From Lachnospiraceae bacterium (GTDB lineage: Bacteria; Bacillota; Clostridia; Lachnospirales; Lachnospiraceae), in contig JAILOA010000220.1 of the NCBI GenBank assembly GCA_024691065.1, forward strand, positions 1-7,191: a DNA stretch of 7,191 nt, in the 5' to 3' direction. The stretch's first letter is position 1; each line of letters starts with the position of its first letter. This document shows, piece by piece, positions 1-6,450 of the stretch. The notes below the pieces were generated by a model, which was given only the letters and a program-made list of their open reading frames with translations, did not search any database and was not told where the DNA came from. The position numbers and the translations under genes are program-made.

Positions 1-1
1 C

Positions 2-1018
2 TGTCCTTATTGTGGTTCCTCTTACGTGCTTTCAAATAAGCAGATAGATGTTATCACTCCTGATGGCATTATTCCATTTACAATTGATAAGGTTAAATTA
101 AATCAGGTGTTTTCAGCCTGGATAAAGGGCAGATGGCTTGCTCCGAATGATCTTAAAAATTTATTCCAAAAGGGTAAGTTCCAAGGAGTATATCTTCCAT
201 ACTGGACATTTGATGCAAAGTGCCGTTCTTCATATACCGCGCAGGGTGGACGTCGCAGAACGGAACATTATAAGGATAGTGAAGGAAATGATCAAACCCG
301 TACCGTAACAGACTGGTATCCTACAAGCGGTGAAGTGGGACATTTCTTTGACGATGTTCAGACAACTGCTTCAACAAGGCTTAAGGGCGGACTTCTTAAG
401 GGAATTCAACCATTTGATTTTAAAGGACTTGTATCCTATGATCCTAAGTATCTTTCAGGATATTTATCGGAGAACTATTCCATCAGTCTTGAGGATGGTC
501 ACAAGACTGCCAGAAAGATTATGGAAGACAAGATGAAGAGTCTTGCATCCCAGCAGGTTTTAAGGCAGTATGATGAGGTTAAAAATATCAATTTGATTTC
601 ACATTATTCGGAGGAAACCTACAAATATGTACTTGTTCCTGCGTATTCAACATCCTACAGCTTTAAGGGCAAGGTTTATAATGTTGTAATCAACGGACAG
701 AATGGTAAGGTTGACGGCGAATATCCAAAGAGCTATGTAAAGATTGCATTGATTGTAATCGCCATCATAATTGTATTGGTAATTATATTTGCTGCATCAT
801 CCTCAAGCGGAGCAGAAATCGAAACAGACAAGTCAACAATTGAGGCTGATTATACTATAGAGGATGCTGACGAAGATGATATTTATGCAAGTGTTTTGGA
901 AGTATTGGCAGGATATGATGATGTTGATAGTGCTGATGAAATCGGCGTAGAACTTGATGCCGAAGATGCTTTTGCTGAATTTGTTGCAACCTATGAAGGT
1001 GTTTCGGTTAATTTTTAA
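2..1018 (+). CDS. Zinc-ribbon membrane protein, C-terminal part (5' end outside window)
   Basis: The reading frame is open from base 2, so the gene begins upstream. The first visible residues are CPYCGSSY, one knuckle of a zinc ribbon. The GTG at 26 lies just after it and is therefore not the true start. The visible 338 residues match, from memory, a widespread family often labelled zinc-ribbon or 'PriA-like' protein: a GVYLPYWTFD segment, then TDWYPTSGEV and HFFDDV, then YDPKYLSGY, and a VINGQNGKV strand just before a single hydrophobic helix (about residues 248-266). The function of this family is unknown to me, and the helicase-like label has no support here because no ATPase motifs are visible. 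After the helix comes a tail of about 70 residues with roughly 23 Asp/Glu and only one Lys, ending at TAA 1016-1018. Members I recall end soon after the helix, so the tail is unusual. The family call is fairly secure; the role is open. Confidence 0.85.
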   Translation, partial: CPYCGSSYVLSNKQIDVITPDGIIPFTIDKVKLNQVFSAWIKGRWLAPNDLKNLFQKGKFQGVYLPYWTFDAKCRSSYTAQGGRRRTEHYKDSEGNDQTRTVTDWYPTSGEVGHFFDDVQTTASTRLKGGLLKGIQPFDFKGLVSYDPKYLSGYLSENYSISLEDGHKTARKIMEDKMKSLASQQVLRQYDEVKNINLISHYSEETYKYVLVPAYSTSYSFKGKVYNVVINGQNGKVDGEYPKSYVKIALIVIAIIIVLVIIFAASSSSGAEIETDKSTIEADYTIEDADEDDIYASVLEVLAGYDDVDSADEIGVELDAEDAFAEFVATYEGVSVNF

Positions 1019-1050
1019 TTGTTTAAGAATAGGTTTAAAGCCTTTCTGAA

Positions 1051-1122
1051 ACAGGACATGAAGTGTTACTGCGTTTATTAACCGGAAGCAAAGTAGATTG
1101 CAAAGTAGATTAAAGAATATCT
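1051..1122 (+). repeat. Interspersed intergenic repeat, copy A, with a 12-bp tandem duplication
   Basis: This stretch aligns with 3893-3945 in the ruvB-dapF spacer. Both begin ACAGGAMATG, share CTGCGTT and an ATTA-(purine)C-GG block, then AGCRAAG, and end with the identical 15 bases GATTAAAGAATATCT (1108-1122 and 3931-3945). Copy A is longer partly because GCAAAGTAGATT is perfectly duplicated in tandem (1088-1099 and 1100-1111). AAAGTAGAT (1102-1110) can pair with ATCTGCTTT (1119-1127) around an 8-base loop with one G-U pair; copy B does not keep this hairpin. It is non-coding and its function is unknown. Confidence 0.55.
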
Positions 1123-1137
1123 GCTTTACTAAAATAC

Positions 1138-1191
1138 ATATATGATTTATGATTAAAGAGTTCCTTGGTATTATATATGATTTATCATTAA
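1138..1191. repeat. 19-bp direct repeat pair
   Basis: ATATATGATTTATGATTAA (1138-1156) recurs as ATATATGATTTATCATTAA (1173-1191), 18 of 19 bases identical, offset by 35 bases. The second copy lies mostly in the loop of the hairpin at 1153-1203. It looks like a local duplication in the spacer before the NUDIX gene. Confidence 0.6.
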
Positions 1192-1203
1192 GGGACTCTT
1201 TAA
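1153..1203. terminator. Long hairpin, possible terminator before the NUDIX gene
   Basis: Bases 1153-1166 pair with 1190-1203 (AAAGAGTTCCTT against AAGGGACTCTTT plus two flanking A-T pairs). This gives 14 pairs with one G-U and a 23-base AT-rich loop. The descending arm ends in only three T, so a classic Rho-independent U-tract is weak on the plus strand and also on the minus strand. It sits between the zinc-ribbon gene and the NUDIX gene, where transcription could end, but it could equally be a leader structure of the next transcript. Confidence 0.4.
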
Positions 1204-1239
1204 CTAAGTTATCGGTTTTATAAAAAGAATGGTGAAAAT

Positions 1240-1800
1240 ATGGAATTTCAAAATATTAAAAAAGTAAATCAGGGTAAATTTATTACCAGATATGATGTGA
1301 CCTATAAAACAATTGAGGATACCGAAAAGGTTTATGAGATGATAAGCAGAAATCCTGAAATAACCGAATTTAAGGACCTTGCGGATCATCCTGTGGATTC
1401 AGTTGTACTTATAATGCATGACAGGACCGGTGAGAAGATTCTTATCAATAAGGAATTTAGAATGCCTTGCGGAGGGTTTGTATATAATTTCCCGGCAGGC
1501 CTTATTGATCCGGGAGAGGATTATATGCAGAGCGCCAAGCGTGAGCTTTGGGAAGAGACAGGCCTTCAAATAGTGGAAGTTAAGGATGTCCTGTATGACA
1601 GCTTTTCCGCTATAGGTTTTTCCAATGAGAAAAATGTATGCGTTGTCGGTGTGGCTGACGGCGAATTTTCACCATCCACATCCGCTGTTGAGGAAATTGA
1701 AGCTAAGTGGTACACTAAGGAAGAAGTCCGCGAATTACTTAAGGATAATTATTTTGCGGCAAGAACCCAGGCTTATGTGTATTTATGGAGCAGAAGCTGA
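1240..1800 (+). CDS. NUDIX hydrolase, ADP-ribose pyrophosphatase type
   Basis: This 186-residue soluble protein probably cleaves a nucleoside diphosphate linked to another group, such as ADP-ribose. A complete NUDIX box (G-x5-E-x7-RE-U-x-EE-x-G-U) runs from Gly87 to Leu109, with E93, R101, E102, E105 and E106, the residues that bind catalytic metal. It is preceded by NFPAG, typical of the ADP-ribose pyrophosphatase group. The N-terminal strands (about 13-60) and the length also fit that group. About 15 residues after the box the sequence is SAIGFSNE; ADP-ribose pyrophosphatases usually have a proline here (SPGF), so the exact substrate is less sure. The ATG at 1240 is the only good start: no in-frame start codon lies in the bases just upstream, and a weak GGTGA sits 5 bases before it. 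The gene stands alone between two spacers of more than 200 bases, so it may be its own transcription unit. Confidence 0.88.
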   Translation: MEFQNIKKVNQGKFITRYDVTYKTIEDTEKVYEMISRNPEITEFKDLADHPVDSVVLIMHDRTGEKILINKEFRMPCGGFVYNFPAGLIDPGEDYMQSAKRELWEETGLQIVEVKDVLYDSFSAIGFSNEKNVCVVGVADGEFSPSTSAVEEIEAKWYTKEEVRELLKDNYFAARTQAYVYLWSRS

Positions 1801-2030
1801 TATTTTAATCGCTCTATTCTAAAGAATGAAAAGAAATGTGGCTAAGTGTAAAGAATGAAGCCTGATGCCTAGCCGGGTTTTGGGATACCTAAGTGGGAAT
1901 CCCCGGTGATTTAATTGCCAAGTAGTTCACATTGTTTTAAAGTATTAAATCAGGTAAATAATTTATATGCCGGAAGTGCATCTAAGGCATATAAAGCAGA
2001 TAAGAAAATTACATTAGGAGTTATTTTGTA
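1801..2030 (+). other. Gene-free, structure-rich spacer upstream of ruvA
   Basis: No credible gene lies here. An 11-base direct repeat TAAAGAATGAA occurs at 1820-1830 and 1849-1859. A GC-rich patch at 1873-1906 stands out in AT-rich surroundings: CCGGG (1873-1877) can pair with CCCGG (1902-1906), or GGGAT (1882-1886) with ATCCC (1899-1903). TGATTTAAT (1907-1915) is the exact reverse complement of ATTAAATCA (1944-1952). A third hairpin follows at 1962-1995. Possible -35/-10 boxes (TTGTTT 1932-1937, TAAATA 1955-1960, 17-base gap) match consensus poorly. The stretch may be a structured leader of ruvA or a small RNA, but I recognise no known RNA family. Confidence 0.45.
1962..1995 (+). promoter_or_regulatory. 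Perfect 10-bp hairpin in the ruvA leader
   Basis: TTTATATGCC (1962-1971) pairs perfectly with GGCATATAAA (1986-1995) around a 14-base loop. There is no T-run after it, so it is not an ordinary terminator. It ends about 20 bases before the ruvA ribosome binding site (AGGAG 2016-2020), a position where it could affect RNA stability or translation. That role is inference. Confidence 0.45.
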
Positions 2031-2654
2031 ATGATAGGATTTGTAAGTGGAACAGTAGAAAATATAGGTGAGAAGGAAATTCTAATTAATAATAACGGAA
2101 TCGGGTATAATATCATTGTACCCGATTCTGTTGTTGGTTATATAGGCAGTACGGGAAAAGAGGTAAAGATATATACTTATCTAAGTGTCCGTGAAGACGC
2201 CATGCAGCTTTTCGGCTTTTTAAAGCAAGATGAATTAGAGCTTTTTAAAATGCTTATAAAGGTAAGCGGTATCGGTCCTAAGGGAGCTATCAGCCTGCTT
2301 TCCGTAATGACTGCGGATGACCTTAGATTTGCAATTATTGCAGGTGATTCAAAGGCAATTTCAAAGGCTCCGGGAATAGGTGCAAAAACAGCCGGAAAGG
2401 TTGTGCTTGAATTAAGGGATAAGGTTGAGATTGATACAGGCATTGATAATGAAAATGATGACAATGGAGTGGGATCATCTCAGATTTCCGGAGATGCATC
2501 GGGAGATATACAAAAAATCAGAAATGAAACCATGCTCGCCCTGGAGGCACTTGGATTCTCCCCTACAGATGCCATGAAGGCAGTTAAGAAGGTAAATATT
2601 ACCGGGGATATGACCTCGGAGGATGTATTAAAGCAGGCACTCAAGAATGTTTGA
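2031..2654 (+). CDS. ruvA: Holliday junction branch migration protein RuvA
   Basis: RuvA binds four-way DNA junctions as a tetramer and loads the RuvB motor to drive branch migration during recombinational repair. The 207-residue length is normal. An N-terminal OB-fold domain covers about 1-62 (MIGFVSGTVE start) and contains VREDA with E55 and D56, the acidic pin residues that sit at the junction centre. Two helix-hairpin-helix DNA-binding motifs follow: KVSGIGPKGA (about 77-86) and KAPGIGAKTA (about 112-121). A flexible acidic linker (about 134-160) leads to the small C-terminal domain (about 161-207) that contacts RuvB. The ATG at 2031 has AGGAG 10 bases upstream and gives the conserved N-terminus. 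ruvB follows after 144 bases, a wider gap than the near-contiguous arrangement common elsewhere. No ruvC lies in the window, as expected for Firmicutes, which use RecU. Confidence 0.97.
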   Translation: MIGFVSGTVENIGEKEILINNNGIGYNIIVPDSVVGYIGSTGKEVKIYTYLSVREDAMQLFGFLKQDELELFKMLIKVSGIGPKGAISLLSVMTADDLRFAIIAGDSKAISKAPGIGAKTAGKVVLELRDKVEIDTGIDNENDDNGVGSSQISGDASGDIQKIRNETMLALEALGFSPTDAMKAVKKVNITGDMTSEDVLKQALKNV

Positions 2655-2666
2655 TTATAAATATAA

Positions 2667-2692
2667 TAAGTGATGTAAACATATATCGCTTA
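2667..2692. other. Short hairpin in the ruvA-ruvB gap
   Basis: TAAGTGAT (2667-2674) pairs with ATCGCTTA (2685-2692), 8 pairs with one G-U, around a 10-base loop. It begins 13 bases after the ruvA stop and has no following T-run, so it is more likely an RNA processing or stability element than a terminator, if it matters at all. I see nothing else clear in this gap except the ruvB ribosome binding site. Confidence 0.3.
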
Positions 2693-2798
2693 CTATCGAC
2701 AGGATTTCATTAAGAAATGTATTTGATAAGTCAGACATAAATCGAGAAAACAGAATATAAGCAAGTCTTGATAAAAATATCAGAAGGGTAATAAATAA

Positions 2799-3800
2799 AT
2801 GAAACGCAGTATAACTACCGAATTTACGGAAGAGGATGCAAAGATTGAGCCTAGTCTAAGACCACAGCGGTTTTCTCAATATATAGGACAATCTAAAATT
2901 AAGGAAAATCTAAAGGTTTATATAGAGGCCGCAAAAAAACGTGGTGAAAGTATGGACCATGTATTATTATACGGACCGCCGGGCCTTGGTAAGACCACTC
3001 TTGCGGGAATTGTAGCTAATGAGATGGGTGTAAATATCAAGATTACAGCAGGACCTGCAATTGAAAAGCCGGGGGAAATGGCAGCTATATTAAACAATCT
3101 GAATGATAATGATATTCTTTTTGTGGACGAAATTCACAGATTAAACCGACAGGTTGAAGAAGTTCTTTATCCTGCAATGGAAGATTATGTTATAGATATC
3201 GTAATCGGAAAGGGTGCCGGCGCAAGGTCAATAAGGCTGGACCTTCCGAAATTTACATTGATTGGTGCAACAACACGTGCAGGTATGCTTTCGGCACCTT
3301 TAAGAGACCGTTTTGGTGTTGTTTGTCATATGGAATTCTATACAAATAAGGAACTAAAAGATATCATTGTTGCATCTGCAAAGGTTTTAAATGTAGAGAT
3401 AGATGATGAGGGTGCCATGGAGCTTGCAAGAAGGTCCAGGGGAACACCAAGACTTGCTAACAGGCTTCTAAAGAGGGTTCGTGACTTTGCACAGATTAAA
3501 TATGACGGAAAGATAACCAGGGAGGTTACTGATTATGCCCTGGATTTACTTGAAGTCGATAAGCTCGGTCTGGATGGTACTGACAGAAAAATAATTGAAA
3601 CCATGATGTATACATTTAACGGAAAGCCCGTTGGAATCGAGGCTCTGGCGGTTGCAATCGGAGAGGATGCAGGAACTATCGAGGATGTATATGAACCATA
3701 TCTTGTTAAGACCGGACTTATACTTAGAACCAGGACCGGAAGAGTGTTATCTGACGAGGCCTACAGACATTTCGGGGTGATGAGTCCGGATGATAATTAG
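2799..3800 (+). CDS. ruvB: Holliday junction branch migration ATPase RuvB
   Basis: RuvB is the hexameric AAA+ motor that pumps DNA through the RuvA-bound junction using ATP. All hallmarks are present in 333 residues: the N-terminal LRPQRFSQYIGQ segment (20-31); Walker A GPPGLGKTT (59-67); Walker B LFVDEIHR (107-114, with D110 and E111); sensor 1 GATTR (156-160); the LRDRFG segment carrying the arginine finger (168-173); and sensor 2 GTPRLANR (215-222). A C-terminal winged-helix DNA-binding domain follows from about 258, with LILRTRTGR near the end. The ATG at 2799 has AGAAGGG (2782-2788) 10 bases upstream and gives the usual N-terminal length. It lies behind ruvA with no obvious terminator between them, so the two are probably co-transcribed. 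No missing residues or oddities were seen. Confidence 0.98.
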   Translation: MKRSITTEFTEEDAKIEPSLRPQRFSQYIGQSKIKENLKVYIEAAKKRGESMDHVLLYGPPGLGKTTLAGIVANEMGVNIKITAGPAIEKPGEMAAILNNLNDNDILFVDEIHRLNRQVEEVLYPAMEDYVIDIVIGKGAGARSIRLDLPKFTLIGATTRAGMLSAPLRDRFGVVCHMEFYTNKELKDIIVASAKVLNVEIDDEGAMELARRSRGTPRLANRLLKRVRDFAQIKYDGKITREVTDYALDLLEVDKLGLDGTDRKIIETMMYTFNGKPVGIEALAVAIGEDAGTIEDVYEPYLVKTGLILRTRTGRVLSDEAYRHFGVMSPDDN

Positions 3801-3892
3801 GAAGCTATAAAGAATTATAATGTAATTTAATAAAAGAAATTTTTAGGCCTCTAAGCAGCGAAGGCGCAGATGGAGGATAAGGAGATTTAAGT

Positions 3893-3945
3893 ACAGGAAA
3901 TGCCCTGCGTTATTAGCGGGTAGCGAAGCGGATTAAAGAATATCT
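3893..3945 (+). repeat. Interspersed intergenic repeat, copy B
   Basis: This is the shorter partner of 1051-1122, in the 174-base spacer between ruvB and dapF. It contains ACAGGAAATG, CTGCGTTATTAGCGGG, AGCGAAGCGG and the shared 15-base end GATTAAAGAATATCT (3931-3945). CCTGC and GCGGG inside it can form a 5-pair hairpin with one G-U. An AGCGAAG echo also occurs just upstream in the spacer (within 3855-3870). Its end lies 16 bases before the dapF ribosome binding site. A shorter match, GGATTAAAGAAT, appears at 6698-6709. Confidence 0.55.
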
Positions 3946-3974
3946 TTGAAGAAATCTTATCGGGAGGAAATAAT

Positions 3975-4811
3975 ATGAAATTTACAAAGATGCATGGATG
4001 CGGAAATGATTATGTTTATGTTAATTTGTTGACCGAAAAGGTTGATGATTATGAAAAAGCAGCAATCAAGGTTAGTGACAGACATTTTGGAATAGGTTCG
4101 GACGGACTTATAATGATAGATAAATCCGACGTAGCGGACTTCAGAATGATTATGTACAATGCAGACGGTTCCCGTGGCAAGATGTGCGGAAACGGAATAA
4201 GATGTGTGGCAAAATTCGTATATGATCACGGAATGACAGATAAGACAACACTTAACATTGAAACGGATGCCGGAATCAAAATACTGGAGCTGAATGTTTT
4301 GAACGGTAAAGTTCAAACTGTTCGTGTAAATATGGGAGAGCCCGAGCTTGTTCCTGCAAATGTACCGGTTATATTTGAAGGCGACAGGATGATAAATGAA
4401 GAGATAATCGTGAACGGTGAACCTGTAAAAATCACGGCAGTTTCAATGGGAAATCCACATGCGGTAACATTTGTTCCTGAGGTGGATAATCTGGATTTGG
4501 AAAAAATAGGTCCTTATTATGAGAAGCATGAGCTCTTCCCTGAAAGAATAAATACGGAATTTATTAAGGTTATAAGTGAAAATGAGCTTTCGATGAGAGT
4601 TTGGGAAAGAGGCTCGGGCGAAACATTTGCCTGCGGAACAGGGGCATGCGCTTCAGCCGTGGCTGCTTATTTAAATGGACTCACCGGGCGCGAGGTGCTT
4701 ATACATCTTCGCGGCGGAGATTTAAATATTCTTTATAATGAGGACGATAATTGTGTATATATGACGGGACCGGCAACCACGGTTTTCGAAGGTGAAATCG
4801 AGTTGGACTAA
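3975..4811 (+). CDS. dapF: Diaminopimelate epimerase DapF
   Basis: DapF converts LL-diaminopimelate to the meso form, the last but one step to lysine and the source of the peptidoglycan cross-linking amino acid. It is a cytoplasmic, cofactor-independent two-cysteine racemase. Both catalytic cysteines are in their conserved settings: C71 in KMCGNGIRC (69-77) and C220 in GSGETFACGTGAC (213-225). Other family motifs are KMHGCGND (5-12), GIGSDGL (39-45), the NADGSRGKMCG run leading to C71, and MGNPHAV (158-164). The 278-residue length is normal. The ATG at 3975 has GGGAGG (3962-3967) 7 bases upstream and starts exactly at the conserved MKFTKMHG. It precedes murE, the enzyme that uses its product, with 145 bases between them and no clear terminator, so joint transcription is likely. 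Confidence 0.98.
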   Translation: MKFTKMHGCGNDYVYVNLLTEKVDDYEKAAIKVSDRHFGIGSDGLIMIDKSDVADFRMIMYNADGSRGKMCGNGIRCVAKFVYDHGMTDKTTLNIETDAGIKILELNVLNGKVQTVRVNMGEPELVPANVPVIFEGDRMINEEIIVNGEPVKITAVSMGNPHAVTFVPEVDNLDLEKIGPYYEKHELFPERINTEFIKVISENELSMRVWERGSGETFACGTGACASAVAAYLNGLTGREVLIHLRGGDLNILYNEDDNCVYMTGPATTVFEGEIELD

Positions 4812-4847
4812 AGTTGTATGCAAGTTAAAACATTGTTTGTAAGTTTA

Positions 4848-4940
4848 TTAGCATAAAAAACTGATCAGTATCAATAAATTTCAGCATAGGAAACTGATTA
4901 GTATCAATAAATTTTAGCATCGGAAACTGATTAGCATTAA
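4848..4940. repeat. 33-bp tandem repeat array (about 2.8 copies) in the murE leader
   Basis: Unit 1 is 4848-4880, unit 2 is 4881-4913, and a shortened third unit is 4914-4940. Each starts T(T/C)AGCAT, and the first two end TATCAATAAATT. Each contains ACTGAT(C/T)AG(T/C): a perfect 10-bp palindrome ACTGATCAGT in unit 1 (4860-4869) and near-palindromes at 4893-4902 and 4926-4935. The cores are exactly 33 bases apart, close to three helical turns. The array ends just before the murE ribosome binding site (AGGAG 4946-4950). It could be a set of protein-binding sites or simple slippage; the sequence alone cannot decide. Confidence 0.85.
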
Positions 4941-4956
4941 ATGATAGGAGATAATT

Positions 4957-6426
4957 ATGAAGCTTACGGATTTAGTTGAAAAATTGGATTATGAATTGGT
5001 TTATGGGAGTTTAGATAAGGATATCGAAACATTGGTATATGATTCGAGAAAAGCAAAGGAAGGCTCGGTCTTTGTTGCGATGGTAGGTGCAAAGAGCGAT
5101 GCTCATAAATTCCTGCCCGGAGTGCTTGAAAATAAAGCATCAGCCGTTGTGGTTGAATATGTTCCGGAGGATTTAGAATTAAATGATGTTACTACCGTTA
5201 TAAAAGTAAAGAATTCCAGACTGGCCCTTGCTATTCTTTCAGCAGCTTATTTCGGATATCCTGCAGATAAGCTTAAAACAATCGGCATTACCGGCACAAA
5301 GGGTAAGACCACAACAACCTATATGGTAAAACAGATTCTTGAAAATGCGGGAATTAAGACAGGTCTTATCGGTACAATAGAAACAATAATAGGAGAGGAA
5401 CATATCCCTTCCGTCAATACAACGCCGGAATCTTATATTGTTCAGGAATATTTCCGTAAAATGGTTGATGCCGGTCTTGATTGTGTGATTATGGAGGTTT
5501 CATCTCAGGCCTTAAAGCTTAACAGGGTAGGCGGTTTTATATTCGATTACGGTATATTTACCAATCTTTCTCCTGATCATATAGGTCCTGCCGAGCATGA
5601 AAGTTTTGAAGATTATTTATATTGTAAGAGCCTTCTTTTCAGGGCGTGCAAGCATGGTATCTTCAATGCGGATGATGAGCATCTTGAGAAAATACTTGAA
5701 GGTCATACATGTACAGTGGAAACTTACGGATTAAGCGAAGGGGCCGATCTTCGTGCTTCCGACCTTAAATTATATACCGAGGATGGTGTGATGGGAATAT
5801 CTTATAAACTTTCGGGGATTTTAAATATGGATGTTAAAATCGATATTCCCGGACGTTTCAGTACATATAATTCTCTCACTGCCATAAGCATTTGCAGGCA
5901 TTTCGGCGTTTCCGAGGAGGATATCAAGAATGCTCTTGTTGGTATTCATGTAAGAGGAAGGGTTCAGATGGTAAATGTATCGAAAGACTTTACCATAATG
6001 GTTGATTATGCTCATAATGCCATGAGTCTTCAGAGCCTTCTTGAAACATTAAGAGAATATAATCCTAAGAGACTTGTATGCTTATTCGGCTGTGGAGGAA
6101 ATCGCTCACGTGACCGAAGATTTGAGATGGGAGAGATATCATCTAAGCTTGCGGATTTGACTATTGCGACTTCCGATAACCCGCGTTTTGAGGAACCGGA
6201 GGATATTTTAAATGATGTAGTTACAGGAATAAAGAAGGCTGACGGAGAGTATGTAACAATTATTGACCGTTATGAAGCTATAGAGTATGCACTTAAGAAT
6301 GCGCTTCCGGGTGATGTAATAGTTGTTGCCGGAAAGGGACATGAGGATTATCAGGAAATCAGGGGCGTTAAGCATCATATGGATGATGTGGAGATGATTA
6401 AAAAGGCTGCGAAAGCAGTTTTGTAA
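4957..6426 (+). CDS. murE: UDP-MurNAc-tripeptide synthetase MurE (meso-diaminopimelate-adding)
   Basis: MurE is a cytoplasmic Mur ligase that joins meso-diaminopimelate to UDP-MurNAc-L-Ala-D-Glu using ATP. In order: an N-terminal UDP-substrate domain with DSRKAKEGSVFVA (29-41); the ATP loop GITGTKGKTTT (110-120); NTTPES (154-159); EVSSQAL (180-186); K224 in the YCKSLLF segment, the lysine expected to be carbamylated; a central-to-C-terminal link with HVRGR (331-335); and the third domain with DNPR (407-410) and GKGHEDYQ (459-466). DNPR is the signature for meso-diaminopimelate rather than lysine, which agrees with dapF upstream. One variant stands out: VDYAHNAMSLQ (349-359), where most MurE proteins have DYAHTPDxLE. 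I recall this form from other Lachnospiraceae, so it is probably a lineage trait. The ATG at 4957 has AGGAG 6 bases upstream; 489 residues is normal. A 33-bp tandem array sits in its leader. Confidence 0.96.
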   Translation: MKLTDLVEKLDYELVYGSLDKDIETLVYDSRKAKEGSVFVAMVGAKSDAHKFLPGVLENKASAVVVEYVPEDLELNDVTTVIKVKNSRLALAILSAAYFGYPADKLKTIGITGTKGKTTTTYMVKQILENAGIKTGLIGTIETIIGEEHIPSVNTTPESYIVQEYFRKMVDAGLDCVIMEVSSQALKLNRVGGFIFDYGIFTNLSPDHIGPAEHESFEDYLYCKSLLFRACKHGIFNADDEHLEKILEGHTCTVETYGLSEGADLRASDLKLYTEDGVMGISYKLSGILNMDVKIDIPGRFSTYNSLTAISICRHFGVSEEDIKNALVGIHVRGRVQMVNVSKDFTIMVDYAHNAMSLQSLLETLREYNPKRLVCLFGCGGNRSRDRRFEMGEISSKLADLTIATSDNPRFEEPEDILNDVVTGIKKADGEYVTIIDRYEAIEYALKNALPGDVIVVAGKGHEDYQEIRGVKHHMDDVEMIKKAAKAVL

Positions 6427-6450
6427 ATAATTGAAAGGTGGCATGTAATC

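Noticed and set aside
26..28. GTG as the start codon of the first gene
   Set aside because: The frame is open to the window edge and encodes CPYCG just upstream, a zinc-ribbon knuckle, so the gene starts outside the window.
2177..2464. Minus-strand open frame of 95 codons inside ruvA
   Set aside because: It lies antisense to a strongly supported gene, has serine-rich shadow composition and matches no family I know.
3816..3821. Promoter with perfect TATAAT after ruvB
   Set aside because: No -35 box lies at suitable spacing, and TATAAT by itself is common in AT-rich DNA.
3801..3974. Lysine riboswitch or T-box before dapF
   Set aside because: The spacer is 174 bases with no matching conserved core or antiterminator-terminator pair; the visible structure is the intergenic repeat and a weak hairpin.
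3957..4316. Minus-strand open frame of 119 codons over the start of dapF
   Set aside because: It is antisense to conserved dapF sequence including catalytic C71, with no recognisable domain.
4824..4922. Minus-strand mini-gene encoding an 11-residue repeat (MLKFIDTNQFP)
   Set aside because: The 33-base period keeps one minus-strand frame open, but there is no ribosome binding site and the open frame follows simply from the repeat length.
4848..4940. CRISPR array
   Set aside because: The repeat units are contiguous with no unique spacers between them and there are no cas genes.
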